Below, piece after piece: positions 1-9,931 of a stretch of 64,000 nucleotides of DNA. The stretch's first letter is position 1. Every line of letters starts with the position of its first letter. A program made the translations under genes and the position numbers. The stretch comes from Methylobacter sp. S3L5C (lineage in GTDB: Bacteria; Pseudomonadota; Gammaproteobacteria; Methylococcales; Methylomonadaceae). The stretch covers positions 4,007,503 through 4,071,502 of the forward strand of contig NZ_CP076024.1 in assembly GCF_022788635.1 (NCBI RefSeq), in the 5' to 3' direction. A model generated the notes under the pieces. It did no database searches, was not told the origin of the DNA, and saw only the letters and a program-made list of their open reading frames with translations.

Positions 1-1210
1 CATCTATTTCAGGCGCATCCGATTTACTTCTGGCAACCGCACCTTCTTCTACTACCTCATCAATAAGTACTGTTTCAATTCTGCCTATGCGTTGTTGTAA
101 ACGCTCAGCACTAATCTCGGCCTGATGCGCCATAAAACGCGCCAACCGCTCTTGCTTGAGCTCTTCAGGGACCAAATCCGGCAAATCATTGGCAACGGCC
201 CCTTTTACCGGAGAATAAGCAAAACAACCTACTCTATCCAGTTGTGCTTCCGTCATAAATTGCAATAATTGTTCAAACTCCTGATCAGTCTCCCCCGGAA
301 ATCCGACAATAAATGTACTGCGTAGAGTAATATCAGGACAAATTTCCCGCCACGCCTTAATTCGTTCCAAATTATTTTGGCTGGCCGCTGGACGCTTCAT
401 TAATTTAAGAATACGGCTATTTGCATGTTGAAAAGGAATATCCAAATAAGGCAAAATTTTTCCTTCTGCCATCAATGGAATCACTTCGTCAACATGAGGA
501 TACGGATAAACATAGTGCATACGCACCCAGATATCCAAATCACCCAAAGCCTCGGCTAAATCATAAAAACGCGTTTTAACAGAACGCCCTTTCCATTCCC
601 GACTTTGATATTTTAAATCCAAACCATAAGCACTGGTATCTTGTGACACCACCAACAATTCTTTTACGCCTGCATTTGCCAGTCGCTCCGCTTCCAACAA
701 GACATCATCAATGGGTCTGCTAACCAGATCTCCACGCATTGACGGGATTATGCAGAACGTACAACGGTGATTACAACCCTCGGATATTTTTAAATAGGCA
801 TAATGAGCCGGCGTTAACTTTATTCCCTGAGGCGGTAACAGACTGGTAAAAGGATCATGTCTGGGTGGTAAATATTGATGCACAGAAGCCACGACTTCTT
901 CTAATGCGTGCGCACCCGTGACTTTTAAAACCTGAGGATGACGCGCCCTGATTTCATCTTCACGGGAACCCAAACATCCGGTAACAATTACTTTACCGTT
1001 TTTTGCTAAAGCCTCACCAATACTATCTAGTGATTCTTCTACCGCAGCATCAATAAATCCGCAGGTATTAACAATCACTAAATCAGCATTCTGGTAAGTC
1101 GGTGAAATGTCATAACCTTCTGAACGAAGCTGGGTTAAAATTCTTTCGCTATCAACTAGCGCTTTCGGACAGCCTAAACTAATAAAGCCGACAGTGGGGA
1201 TCTTTGTCAT
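1..1210 (-). CDS. rimO: Ribosomal protein S12 methylthiotransferase RimO (3' end outside window)
   Basis: RimO is a radical-SAM enzyme that adds a methylthio group to the conserved aspartate of ribosomal protein S12. Reading the minus strand from the ATG at 1210 gives [20 protein letters not shown], the N-terminal UPF0004 domain with its cluster cysteines (LGCPKA, NTCGFID, VTGCLG). The radical-SAM signature [17 protein letters not shown] (CX3CX2C) and the IVGFPGET motif follow. The last readable part is the start of the C-terminal TRAM domain ([11 protein letters not shown]). About 403 codons are present, so only the last few dozen residues lie beyond the window. The choice of RimO over MiaB rests on the short N-terminus and the GCPKALVD motif. 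No partner gene lies beside it on this strand. Confidence 0.95.
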   Translation of the reverse strand, partial: MTKIPTVGFISLGCPKALVDSERILTQLRSEGYDISPTYQNADLVIVNTCGFIDAAVEESLDSIGEALAKNGKVIVTGCLGSREDEIRARHPQVLKVTGAHALEEVVASVHQYLPPRHDPFTSLLPPQGIKLTPAHYAYLKISEGCNHRCTFCIIPSMRGDLVSRPIDDVLLEAERLANAGVKELLVVSQDTSAYGLDLKYQSREWKGRSVKTRFYDLAEALGDLDIWVRMHYVYPYPHVDEVIPLMAEGKILPYLDIPFQHANSRILKLMKRPAASQNNLERIKAWREICPDITLRSTFIVGFPGETDQEFEQLLQFMTEAQLDRVGCFAYSPVKGAVANDLPDLVPEELKQERLARFMAHQAEISAERLQQRIGRIETVLIDEVVEEGAVARSKSDAPEID

Positions 1211-1837
1211 AAATATGTGTAAGGTATAGAAGTAGAGTAATGTTTTTTTGATAATCAGACGCAAAAGTTGTCATCATGCCGATAAACTCACTAGCGCTTG
1301 AATTTGCTTTTTATTGACGAACTAAAGCCGTCATTCTATCACTTTAGGCGATATCCAAGCATGAATATACCAAAATTACACAGAGTTTTTATTCATTTCC
1401 AAAAACGGCAAGGATAGATAGTTAAGACTAAAAACCCTGGATTCACGGTATTCCTGTAGACTATAGCTATCTAATTAAGCGGGACTGAGCTACTACCAAT
1501 GCGCTAAAATTAATCGACATAACAAATTTTTAAATTGATAAGTTATAAAATCAAACAAAAAAACGGCAGCTACTGGCAGAAACTGGCTGGCTTATAATCG
1601 CCAAAGTGCCCAAGTTAACTGATCAGCCATGACAAGAATGAATTTTTTAATACCAGACTTTAATTAAAACAGGTACATTACCATCGGTAAACTATACTGC
1701 TAGATTAATTCACCACGTTTTTAAAGGACTAATAACAAAATTTATTTATTGCTTCTGCTTTTTTGTATGGCGAGCATGTGCATCCATTACATTCCAGATT
1801 TTTACCAAAAATAACCTGGATAAAGAGAAGTTATATA
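1211..1837. other. Intergenic region between rimO and the transglycosylase
   Basis: These 627 bases separate two divergently transcribed genes and should hold both promoters. I see no convincing open frame, RNA gene or strong hairpin. An in-frame ATG at 1763 could extend the downstream gene by 25 residues, but those residues do not look like a signal peptide. Confidence 0.5.
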
Positions 1838-3709
1838 ATGCGACTATTAGTCTTGGTATTAAATTTACTGGTTGGTTCGATATTGTTGACACAATCCACC
1901 CATATTTTGGCAGCCTCTATGGAAATTGAGGCTAATAAAAACAATATCAAGCGGGGAAATGCCTCGCACTTACGAGTAAAAAATAAAAAAAATCAATTAT
2001 CTCGTGTTAAGCAAAATAACTTAACAAATCCGGGTAATGTTTGGGAGCGTATTCGTATCGGCATGAAAATCCCCCGGCCAAGAAAAGTTGAGGCAATTTC
2101 AAATCAACTCCTTGTAAATAACAATATTTTGCCTGTGCGATCATTTACCGAGAGGCGTCTTCATACTCGCATTAGTATTAATCATGAAACGATTACGACT
2201 TTAAATACCCATATTATCTCAGCGCCAGATGACCGTATCAACCCGACACCACACTTCACTGTAATAACTCGCTCACAACGAGTGCTTGCCCTACAAAAAC
2301 TCAAACTGCCAGTAACGGCCTCTGCACCTGTTGATAAATCCACGCCTTATGGCCGCCTTAAACTTAACGCCACTCTTTCTTCAAGAATTCGTGATAAGGT
2401 AGAGTCACAAGAACAATCAGTTTCATCAAGAAGCAATACCTTGCATGAAGACTCTGCCTATCAAATACAGTCTCACTCGGGTATTGAATTTCATCCAAGA
2501 CTGCACCAGCTTGACCTTAAAAACCCAAGCGATCCCCTTATCAACAGTAATTTACCACCACTAAAAACCGTCAAAACGAATCTGCCTGATAAAGCGGCCA
2601 TAACGGCTTACACTTCTGCGCAAGATTCAACAGTTTTAACACCAAACCACGACAAGGAAGCGATTAAGTATGATCGGGTTAATAAACATGTGGTTTGGTA
2701 TACGCAACACCACGATTATCTGCTTCAAGTCAGTGAACGCGCACGCCCGTATCTTTATCACATCGTTGAGAGCCTTAGTGAGCATAAATTACCTTATGAA
2801 CTGGCTTTATTACCCATTGTAGAAAGTGCCTATCAAGCCACCGCACTATCCCCAAAAAGTGCCGCAGGATTATGGCAGTTTATTCCAAGCACAGGGCATG
2901 ATTTTGATCTGCCTCAAAGTGAAAAGTATGATGGCAGACTTGATATTACCGCCTCTACTCAGGCGGCAATGCGTTATATGTCATTTTTAAACCAGCATTT
3001 CAAAGGTGACTGGTTACTGGCTTTGGCTGCCTACAATTGCGGACTGGGTGCTGTCGATAACGCAGTTAGTCGTAATATCGTCGACGGTCTTGATACCGAT
3101 TACTGGTCTTTACGCTTGCCTGAAGAAACGCAGGAGTATGTACCCCGTTTACTGGCATTATCCAGCATATTTGCCAATCCTGATGCGCATGGATTAAAGC
3201 TTGCCCAGGTTAGAAATGAACCCTATTTCGTTAAAGTTAAAATAGAGCGTAAACACGATATTGACTATCTGGCTGAAAAAGATTTTAGGGAGGTCGCACA
3301 ACTTGCCAATCTCAGTTATGAACAATTTAGTCGCCTTAACCCTGGCTATCTAAACTCCAAACTGGCAGTTAATGGACCATTTACCTTGCTCATGCCGGCG
3401 GCTAACGCCAATCAATTGCATCAACAACTGGCCAGTATTGCTCAATTTATGAATAAACCGCCCACAATGGCAGCAATTAATGGCCCCTTAAAGAGAAGAG
3501 CGCCATTAATGTTTGAAGGGCAAAAAACCGTATTATCCCGGCTTATTGATTTATCATCTGTTAAAGATAAAAATCCGGTATCTGTCTCTGAGCCGTTCTT
3601 ATCACTTATTTTAAATACCAATCAAACAACACCACGTTTGGCAACCCAGTCTGGAATATCACCCATTGATTTAAACCCGGATACAAAACGGGTAGAAAAA
3701 AATATATAG
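1838..3709 (+). CDS. Membrane-bound lytic murein transglycosylase, MltD-like
   Basis: This is a periplasmic enzyme that cleaves the glycan strands of peptidoglycan. The start at 1838 is preferred because GAGAAG precedes it and the protein then opens with a clean signal segment (MRLLVLVLNLLVGSILL). A long low-complexity linker of about 270 residues follows. The SLT domain carries ALLPIVESAY, with the probable catalytic Glu at about residue 329, then SPKSAAGLWQFIPSTG and ALAAYNCGLGAV. A LysM-like module (about residues 470-535, with FREVAQLANLSYEQFSRLNP) would bind peptidoglycan. At 623 residues it is longer than typical MltD because of the N-terminal linker, and only one LysM-like unit is clear. 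It converges with a second transglycosylase 60 bases downstream. The family is clear; the exact MltD assignment is less so. Confidence 0.85.
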   Translation: MRLLVLVLNLLVGSILLTQSTHILAASMEIEANKNNIKRGNASHLRVKNKKNQLSRVKQNNLTNPGNVWERIRIGMKIPRPRKVEAISNQLLVNNNILPVRSFTERRLHTRISINHETITTLNTHIISAPDDRINPTPHFTVITRSQRVLALQKLKLPVTASAPVDKSTPYGRLKLNATLSSRIRDKVESQEQSVSSRSNTLHEDSAYQIQSHSGIEFHPRLHQLDLKNPSDPLINSNLPPLKTVKTNLPDKAAITAYTSAQDSTVLTPNHDKEAIKYDRVNKHVVWYTQHHDYLLQVSERARPYLYHIVESLSEHKLPYELALLPIVESAYQATALSPKSAAGLWQFIPSTGHDFDLPQSEKYDGRLDITASTQAAMRYMSFLNQHFKGDWLLALAAYNCGLGAVDNAVSRNIVDGLDTDYWSLRLPEETQEYVPRLLALSSIFANPDAHGLKLAQVRNEPYFVKVKIERKHDIDYLAEKDFREVAQLANLSYEQFSRLNPGYLNSKLAVNGPFTLLMPAANANQLHQQLASIAQFMNKPPTMAAINGPLKRRAPLMFEGQKTVLSRLIDLSSVKDKNPVSVSEPFLSLILNTNQTTPRLATQSGISPIDLNPDTKRVEKNI

Positions 3710-3769
3710 CTATGCATTTACCAAGATACTAAAAATTTCTCGCTAAAATAATAATGCGAAAAAGTGCTA

Positions 3770-4789
3770 TTACGGGAAATACTGCACAGGGTTACTGGCA
3801 ATGTCTCGTGCAGCCAAAAATTGCGCATAATAGTTACGAGAAGCAAAACCGAACGCTGGACCAGTATAAGTCTTTACGATATGGGTAAAGTCATGGCCAA
3901 CTTGATTTTGTGCCCGTTTCATACCTCCGATGCCGTGATTATAAGAGGTAATCGCCGTGGGCCAGTCATGCAGCTTACTGTAAGCATAGCTCAGATAGCG
4001 GGCCGCGCCGATGGCGGAAGCAAAAGGATCAAGGCGTCGATCAACCCTGTTACCTGCAGGCATAAAAGTTTTTGCTGCACCTTTGGTAAATTGCCACATA
4101 CCCACGGCACCGGCAGAAGATTTTGCCGCCGGTTGAAACGACGATTCGACATGCGGTAAATAAGCCAGATCTTCAGGCAAACCGGCATCACGGAATATTT
4201 TTCTAAATTGCATGTTATAACGACGACTGATATCGAGTCCATGTTTAAAGCGTTCCCGGATTCCACGTTGCGACCGCACCCGCTCGGCGGCACCGTTTAA
4301 TACGCTGTTAAGTTGCTTACCGGTACTTTGCAGTTTGGCAATTATTTGCTTGTCAGTAGTATTCAACTGCGCGTTGTAACGCAACTTACTCTCCAAAACC
4401 GTTAATTGGACTTTCCAAAAATCACGGTGCTGATTAACTATTTCTTTTTGCTCACTGGTCATGCTTTCGTCGACATAGCCGGGTAAATCGATAACCTCGT
4501 AAATGACATCTAAATAGCGGTCATCATGAAACGCTACTTGCGAGCGATGCCAAAGCGTATAGGTTTTTCGCCAGAACTCCACAGCAGGCTCCAATTCATC
4601 AGGTTTTTGAAATATGCCGGAGCGAGACGATAGTCCATAGCCTTTTTGCGGAGTAGTCACACGAGGTTTAGTCATGGTTCGGTCTGCCATGGCGTTATCA
4701 TACTTGGTCGTAGGCGCAGTGCTACTGCAAGAATTTAACAGAACGACAATGGCCGGCAATAGCCAAATGCGCATAATTAATTGATTCAT
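3770..4789 (-). CDS. Lytic transglycosylase, SLT-domain lipoprotein
   Basis: This is a second peptidoglycan lytic transglycosylase, predicted to be a lipoprotein. The signal segment ends in the lipobox LLNSC, with the acylated Cys at residue 21. The first 170 residues contain helical, charged stretches with no clear domain. The SLT domain fills the C-terminal half: DLAYLPHVESSFQP (probable catalytic Glu215), SSAGAVGMWQF, RLDPFASAIGAARYL and ITSYNHGIGGM. No LysM module follows, unlike its convergent neighbour. A start at Met6 (MRIWLL) is also possible and would shorten the N-terminus by five residues. The gene stands alone between two plus-strand genes. Confidence 0.85.
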   Translation of the reverse strand: MNQLIMRIWLLPAIVVLLNSCSSTAPTTKYDNAMADRTMTKPRVTTPQKGYGLSSRSGIFQKPDELEPAVEFWRKTYTLWHRSQVAFHDDRYLDVIYEVIDLPGYVDESMTSEQKEIVNQHRDFWKVQLTVLESKLRYNAQLNTTDKQIIAKLQSTGKQLNSVLNGAAERVRSQRGIRERFKHGLDISRRYNMQFRKIFRDAGLPEDLAYLPHVESSFQPAAKSSAGAVGMWQFTKGAAKTFMPAGNRVDRRLDPFASAIGAARYLSYAYSKLHDWPTAITSYNHGIGGMKRAQNQVGHDFTHIVKTYTGPAFGFASRNYYAQFLAARDIASNPVQYFP

Positions 4790-5124
4790 TTGTTAGTAAA
4801 TTAATCCAATATCGACTGGTTTAAAGAGTGTGTTTTGCATGTTTAGATCAATTTTAATACAAATTTGAGGTGAATTTAAACATCCAAAACTCACGCATTA
4901 ATAGGCTTGCACTTTTACTCCAGTTTTTAAGATGAAGTCAAGAAATTTGTTTTTACTTGGTTTTTTTTCAACATAGCCAACTCGCCAGTATTTTTTGGCA
5001 TCAACCTTATTTCAGCCATGATTACCGTAAATATTTTGCTATGATGGATAATCTAACGTACTAAACGAAAAAGTAACCACCCGTAAGAGCTGAACCTGTC
5101 TATAATTAAAACAGATATGCGAAT
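4790..5124. other. Intergenic region
   Basis: These 335 bases separate two divergently transcribed genes and contain long A/T runs. I see no open frame, RNA gene or strong hairpin. Confidence 0.4.
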
Positions 5125-6903
5125 ATGACAACCCAAATTAAAATCTTTCGCTATTTTCTCACTTGCCTACTGACAGTAGCCAGCATTTCTATAGCACTGG
5201 CCGAGATTAGCTCATGTAAAGAAACCAGCGATACGCATATCTGGATCTCGCCCCTTAACCCTAAAACCGATGAGCCGGTCAAAATCATGGCCGTATCCAC
5301 TGACGCCCCATTGTCGGATCTGACCCTGATAGACAGCCAAGACCAGCGTATATCCTTAAAATATAGCCACCGAGGTGGTCCACCTTGGAGTCTAAACGGC
5401 GTCTTGAAAAGACTCAACGAAGGAACTTATCGGGTAGTAACCAGCCGGGATAATCAGTTTACCGCCTGCCACAAATTCACCATTGGCAACGAAAATACAC
5501 AGAAAAACGCCAATTCGTGGGGACTTGCCACCGAAGCCTTTTATTCTGCCTGGATCGAAGCGTTGTTTGATGCTCCGCTGGAAGAAAACCTGAGCTTCCC
5601 TTCCCTTAAGCCGGTGTTAAGCAACAACCAACGCAATTTCCTGCACAACCATCTCGGTCTTAATGAAGACAACAGCCTGGCACTGACACCTGATTGCGCA
5701 GATCTGCCCTACACCTTGCGAGCTTATTTTGCCTGGAAGGTCGGCCTGCCAATCGCCTTTCGCACATGCGGGCGTGGCGCGGCCAATACCCCACCGCATT
5801 GTGGAGCAGCCAATATCAAGACCGAATTCACCCACGGCATCAGCTCACCAGCCAGCTTCAGGCTTGTCAACGAGCAATTAGTAAATACCGTTCATTCAGG
5901 GTCGCTCCGAACCGGACTTGAGGACGAGTCCACAGACCTATATCCCATAGCTCTCAGTCGTCAGTCGCTTTGGCCGGGGACTGTCTATACCGACCCCTAC
6001 GGCCATGTCCTGATACTGGTTAAATGGGTGCCGCAGACAACGACTCAGCCTGGTATCTTGCTGGCCGTCGATGCCCAACCAGATAACTCTATTACCCGAA
6101 AACGCTTTTGGGAAGGCACTTTTCTATTTGCCAACCTTGCCAGTGCCGGCCCCGGATTTAAGTCTTTCCGGCCCTTGGTTCGCAGAACCTCAAACGAGTT
6201 TCGGACACTCTCCAATGACGAACTGGTCGACAACCCAGGCTTTACGCCCTTTTCTCTGGAACAGAATCAACTCTCTCCCGATGATTTTTACACCAAGTTA
6301 GACAAACTCATCAACCCCAAAGGTCTTGAAGTAAAACAAGTTTACGAAGCGACCCTGAACGCCTTGGTGGAACAAATCGAGACGCGCGTAACCTCCGTAG
6401 ACAACAGCGAGGCATATTTTCGCAAACATCCCGGGAGCATAATTACCATGCCTGACGGCGCAGCAATTTTTCAAACCATCGGCCCTTGGGAAGATTATTC
6501 CACGCCATCGCGCGACATGCGCCTTATCATCGCTATTAACGTACTAAAAGGATTGCCAGAAAAAATCACGCGCCATCCCGACTTGTTCCTGATAAACAAC
6601 AGGGATCCTGCAGACGCACAGGCCGAAATTGAGCAGCATCACGCAAGGCGTATCCAGGAACTCAGCATACACTATACGCGCACCGACGGCAGCTTGTGGG
6701 AGCTATCTGTAGCCGAGGTGCTGGCACGAAAGCCTGCCTATGAAATGACTTATAATCCCAATGACTGTAGCGAAATACGATGGGGTGCAAAGCCGGGTAC
6801 GGAGGAGTATTCCACTTGCCGCCGTCACGCACCAGCAGCACAGCACACAAAAATGGAGCATTACCGGCTTTGGTTCCGCGAAGCACGAAGACCGACACTA
6901 TGA
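5125..6903 (+). CDS. Secreted protein of unknown function with a possible papain-like Cys/His pair
   Basis: I do not recognise a named family. The 592-residue product starts with a standard signal peptide (FRYFLTCLLTVASISIALAE), so it is exported. Residues 35-125 look like an immunoglobulin-type beta domain (VKIMAVSTDAPLSDL, GTYRVVTSRD). The segment around residues 188-215 (PDCADLPYTLRAYFAWKVGL, then PIAFRTC) resembles the active-site helix of transglutaminase/NlpC-type cysteine enzymes, with Cys191 as candidate nucleophile. The candidate His294 lies in DPYGHVLILVKW, the usual beta strand for that fold, and an acidic residue follows in LLAVDAQPD. This assignment is by fold pattern only. The gene appears to be monocistronic; its nearest neighbour downstream is on the other strand. 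Confidence 0.65.
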   Translation: MTTQIKIFRYFLTCLLTVASISIALAEISSCKETSDTHIWISPLNPKTDEPVKIMAVSTDAPLSDLTLIDSQDQRISLKYSHRGGPPWSLNGVLKRLNEGTYRVVTSRDNQFTACHKFTIGNENTQKNANSWGLATEAFYSAWIEALFDAPLEENLSFPSLKPVLSNNQRNFLHNHLGLNEDNSLALTPDCADLPYTLRAYFAWKVGLPIAFRTCGRGAANTPPHCGAANIKTEFTHGISSPASFRLVNEQLVNTVHSGSLRTGLEDESTDLYPIALSRQSLWPGTVYTDPYGHVLILVKWVPQTTTQPGILLAVDAQPDNSITRKRFWEGTFLFANLASAGPGFKSFRPLVRRTSNEFRTLSNDELVDNPGFTPFSLEQNQLSPDDFYTKLDKLINPKGLEVKQVYEATLNALVEQIETRVTSVDNSEAYFRKHPGSIITMPDGAAIFQTIGPWEDYSTPSRDMRLIIAINVLKGLPEKITRHPDLFLINNRDPADAQAEIEQHHARRIQELSIHYTRTDGSLWELSVAEVLARKPAYEMTYNPNDCSEIRWGAKPGTEEYSTCRRHAPAAQHTKMEHYRLWFREARRPTL

Positions 6904-7066
6904 AATACTGTTGGGGTTACGGTACTATTTCCATTACATCCCGGCATCCCGACTAATTTCTACCGAAAAATACCTGATTCATCAATTTAAACCAGCTAAG
7001 CGATAACATCTCCCTGATTAATATTCAGGGCTATAGCTATGATTAGTCAGCATTAAAAACCAGAAA

Positions 7067-9214
7067 CTAACCCCGCCGCCAGGAATGAAAACGTTCCAGA
7101 CAATGAAGTAAACCTTGCGGTGCGTGCTCTCGCTTCCAGACTCCGGCAACATATTTATTGGCTTCTGCGAGCGTCGGGTAGATATGGATCGTACCTAATA
7201 TTTTATTTAAACCGATGCCGTATTTCATTGCCAATACAAACTCGGCAATCAAATTTCCGGCATCTTCACCAACGATGGTAACGCCGAGAATCTTGTCTTT
7301 GCCAGGCAACGTTAACACTTTAACAAAACCGTGTGCCTCGCCATCGGCGATAGCGCGATCCAGTTCACCAATATGGTAAGTCGATACTTCATAGGCGACG
7401 CCTTGCTCTTTTGCCTGAACTTCGTTTAAACCAACCCGCGCCACTTCAGGATCGGTAAAAGTGGCCCAAGGTATCACTGAGTAATCGGTGCGAAACCGCT
7501 TAAATTGACCAAACAAAGCGTTCACAGACGCATACCAGGCTTGATGGGCAGCTACATGGGTAAACTGATAAGGCCCCGCGACATCGCCGCACGCATAAAT
7601 ATTGGGATAATTGGTTTCCTGAAAGGCATTGATCGCTATAGTTTTTTTGGGTGATAAAATAATATCCAACGCTTCCATCCCATAACCTTTAACATTGGCA
7701 ACACGACCTACAGCGATCAGCACCTGATCAAAGGCAATGCTGACCAACGACCCTTGGTGATCAGTAATCAGGCGTTTTTCAGTATTTTCAAGTATAAATT
7801 CCTTGGCAGTATGACCAAGGCGTAAATCAATGCCTTCCTGTTCAAAACCAACCATAACTGCTTGCGATACTTCCAGGTCTTCACGACCTAATAACTTTGC
7901 AGCCTGCTCGACAATAGTCACCTTACTGCCCAGACGGGCGAAACATTGTGCCAGTTCGCAGCCAATTGGGCCACCGCCAAGCACCAGCAGACGCTTGGGT
8001 AATTCACGTAGGCTCCAGATAGTATCCGAAGTAAGAGGATCAATACTGTCAATGCCCGGTATTGATGGCAAAAACGGAGTTGCTCCGGCGGCGATAATGA
8101 TCGAGCGCGTCGTTAAGGTTTTTATACCGGCATCGGTACTAACCTGAACTTCCCACGGAGAAATTATTTTGGCTTCGCCACTCACGATATCGACGCCAAG
8201 TTGAGTATAACGCTCAATTGAATCATGCGGCTCAATGGTTTTGATCACTGATTGTACCCGATTCATTACCTCGGCAAAATCAAATTCTGCCTGCGCCTGT
8301 TTGATGCCAAATTCTTGCGATCGCTTAAGCTGCGCCAGCCATCTGGCTGAACGGATCAGGGCTTTGGATGGTACACAGCCGGTATTAAGGCAATCGCCAC
8401 CCATTTTATTTTTTTCAATCAAGGTGACTTTGGCTTTTACGGTAGCTGCGATATAAGCCGCAACCAAACCACCGGAACCGGCACCTATCACAATGACATT
8501 ATTATCGAAACGCTGGGGCTTTAACCACTGATCGTAAATTTTACGATTTTTTAAGACTTGCACTATTTTTTGAGCCAGCAAAGGAAACAACCCTAATAAT
8601 ATGAACGAGCCCAGTAATACTGGCGACAATATCCCGGATAGTGAGTCTATTTTAGCCAACTGGGTACCGGCATTGACATAAACAATAGTACCCGCCAACA
8701 TTCCAATCTGACTGACCCAGTAAAACGTCCGTGTTTTCAGGGCTGTTAAGCCCATCGCCAAATTAATGATGAAAAATGGAAATAGAGGTATCAGACGCAG
8801 CGTAAACAAATAAAAGGCACCCTCACGGTTAACACCTTCGTCAATTTCTTGCCAACGCTCCCCAAATCGCGATTTAACGGTATCCCTAAATAAAAACCGT
8901 GCCGCCAAAAATGCCAGCGTTGCACCAATGCTGGAAGCAAAAGAAACAATCACCGTACCCCAAAATAATCCGAACACCGCTCCACCCGCGAGAGTCAGTA
9001 CCGTAGCGCCAGGCAGCGACAAGCCGGTAACGGCAATATACACCAAGCCATAGATGATAATAGTGAAACGAGGATTGATCATGCGGAAGGCTTCGATAGC
9101 TGCCTGCTGCGATTTTAAGGCCTCTAACGTCAGATATTGCTGGAAATCGAAAATAAAAAAAGCCAGCAATAAGGTGCCAATAATTATAAGTAACAAAGTT
9201 TTTGATACTTTCAT
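7067..9214 (-). CDS. TVP38/TMEM64 membrane domain fused to a pyridine nucleotide-disulfide oxidoreductase
   Basis: Two known modules share one 715-residue chain. Residues 1-230 are a TVP38/TMEM64 (VTT, SNARE-associated) membrane domain with about six hydrophobic segments and the motif LRLIPLFPFFIINLAMGL. From about residue 238 a class I flavoprotein disulfide reductase begins: VIVIGAGSGGLVAAY binds FAD, GGDCLNTGCVPSKALI carries the redox-active CX4C, LVLGGGPIGCELAQ binds NAD(P)H, and NIYACGDVAGPYQFTHVAA is the second FAD motif. The C-terminal dimerisation region contains HIYPTLAEANKY, which resembles mercuric reductase. MerA's N-terminal metal domain and C-terminal Cys pair are absent, so mercury reduction is not supported. 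The substrate is unknown. The fusion itself is a recurrent bacterial architecture. Confidence 0.85.
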   Translation of the reverse strand: MKVSKTLLLIIIGTLLLAFFIFDFQQYLTLEALKSQQAAIEAFRMINPRFTIIIYGLVYIAVTGLSLPGATVLTLAGGAVFGLFWGTVIVSFASSIGATLAFLAARFLFRDTVKSRFGERWQEIDEGVNREGAFYLFTLRLIPLFPFFIINLAMGLTALKTRTFYWVSQIGMLAGTIVYVNAGTQLAKIDSLSGILSPVLLGSFILLGLFPLLAQKIVQVLKNRKIYDQWLKPQRFDNNVIVIGAGSGGLVAAYIAATVKAKVTLIEKNKMGGDCLNTGCVPSKALIRSARWLAQLKRSQEFGIKQAQAEFDFAEVMNRVQSVIKTIEPHDSIERYTQLGVDIVSGEAKIISPWEVQVSTDAGIKTLTTRSIIIAAGATPFLPSIPGIDSIDPLTSDTIWSLRELPKRLLVLGGGPIGCELAQCFARLGSKVTIVEQAAKLLGREDLEVSQAVMVGFEQEGIDLRLGHTAKEFILENTEKRLITDHQGSLVSIAFDQVLIAVGRVANVKGYGMEALDIILSPKKTIAINAFQETNYPNIYACGDVAGPYQFTHVAAHQAWYASVNALFGQFKRFRTDYSVIPWATFTDPEVARVGLNEVQAKEQGVAYEVSTYHIGELDRAIADGEAHGFVKVLTLPGKDKILGVTIVGEDAGNLIAEFVLAMKYGIGLNKILGTIHIYPTLAEANKYVAGVWKREHAPQGLLHCLERFHSWRRG

Positions 9215-9492
9215 AGCGCGCTCCCTGTTTTGTTCAATAAAATATCGACTAAGAGTTCAGACTCTTTAACAAGATTGAACATACATGAATTCCTTTTGAA
9301 TAAAATTAATAACGTAAGTTAGTCGATTAATAAGCTATTTTCGGCTTTCGCCTTAAAGGAATAATAAACGAGATTTAACCGGTGTTGCCGAATTTAAATT
9401 TGCTCATTATTGGTACAGCATACTCAAATGCTTGCTGGTACTTGGCTGGCTGATAAGTAAAATAACAATATACACGTTACAGAATTACAGGC

Positions 9493-9523
9493 AAAAAAAA
9501 GGCTTATCAAATGATAAGCCTTT
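9493..9523 (-). terminator. Rho-independent terminator of the gltX-tRNA unit
   Basis: On the minus strand a 9-bp stem AGGCTTATC / GATAAGCCT with a 4-base ATTT loop is followed by a run of eight T residues. It lies a few bases after the CCA end of the last tRNA, so it should end the gltX-tRNA transcript. Confidence 0.9.
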
Positions 9524-9530
9524 AATTTTA

Positions 9531-9606
9531 TGGCGTCCCCAAGGGGGTTCGAACCCCTGTTACCGCCGTGAAAGGGCAGTGTCCTAGGCCACTAGACGAT
9601 GGGGAC
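9531..9606 (-). tRNA. tRNA-Glu (anticodon TTC)
   Basis: The 76-base minus-strand sequence begins GTCCCCATCGTCTAGTGG, has anticodon loop CTTTCAC (anticodon TTC), a T-loop GGTTCGAACCC, and ends GGGGACGCCA with an encoded CCA. The acceptor stem GTCCCCA/TGGGGAC pairs fully. It appears identical to the copy at 9706-9781, and both lie downstream of the glutamyl-tRNA synthetase gene. Confidence 0.96.
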
Positions 9607-9705
9607 TAAACTGGGTTTAGTCTGGCCTGATAAGGCTATCCATAAAGGATAAAACTATAGATTTTTATTAACAAATAAAAACCGGTCAATCATTAGCTAT
9701 TAAAA

Positions 9706-9781
9706 TGGCGTCCCCAAGGGGGTTCGAACCCCTGTTACCGCCGTGAAAGGGCAGTGTCCTAGGCCACTAGACGATGGGGAC
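9706..9781 (-). tRNA. tRNA-Glu (anticodon TTC), second copy
   Basis: This 76-base cloverleaf matches the neighbouring tRNA-Glu, with anticodon TTC and an encoded CCA end. A 99-base AT-rich spacer separates the two. It is the middle tRNA of three read in the same direction as gltX. Confidence 0.96.
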
Positions 9782-9809
9782 TAGAATTCTAATAAACTTT
9801 TTCTTTTTT

Positions 9810-9885
9810 TGGTGGAGCCAAGCGGAATCGAACCGCTGACCTCAACACTGCCAGTGTTGCGCTCTACCAATTGAGCTATGGCCCC
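9810..9885 (-). tRNA. tRNA-Ala (anticodon GGC)
   Basis: The minus strand reads GGGGCCATAGCTCAATTGG, a D-arm typical of tRNA-Ala, then the anticodon loop CTGGCAG (anticodon GGC), the T-arm GCGGTTCGATTCCGC and the acceptor end GGCTCCACCA with an encoded CCA. The first acceptor bases pair GGGGCCA with TGGCTCC, leaving one G-T wobble. It is the tRNA nearest the gltX stop codon. Confidence 0.95.
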
Positions 9886-9931
9886 AACTAAAGAACGAGG
9901 ATTATATAGGATATATACGTAAAGTCCAACA

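Noticed and set aside
7067-9214. Mercuric reductase (MerA)
   Set aside because: The active-site CX4C and HIYPTLAE segment are similar, but the C-terminal Cys pair and metal-binding N-domain are absent and a VTT membrane domain takes their place.
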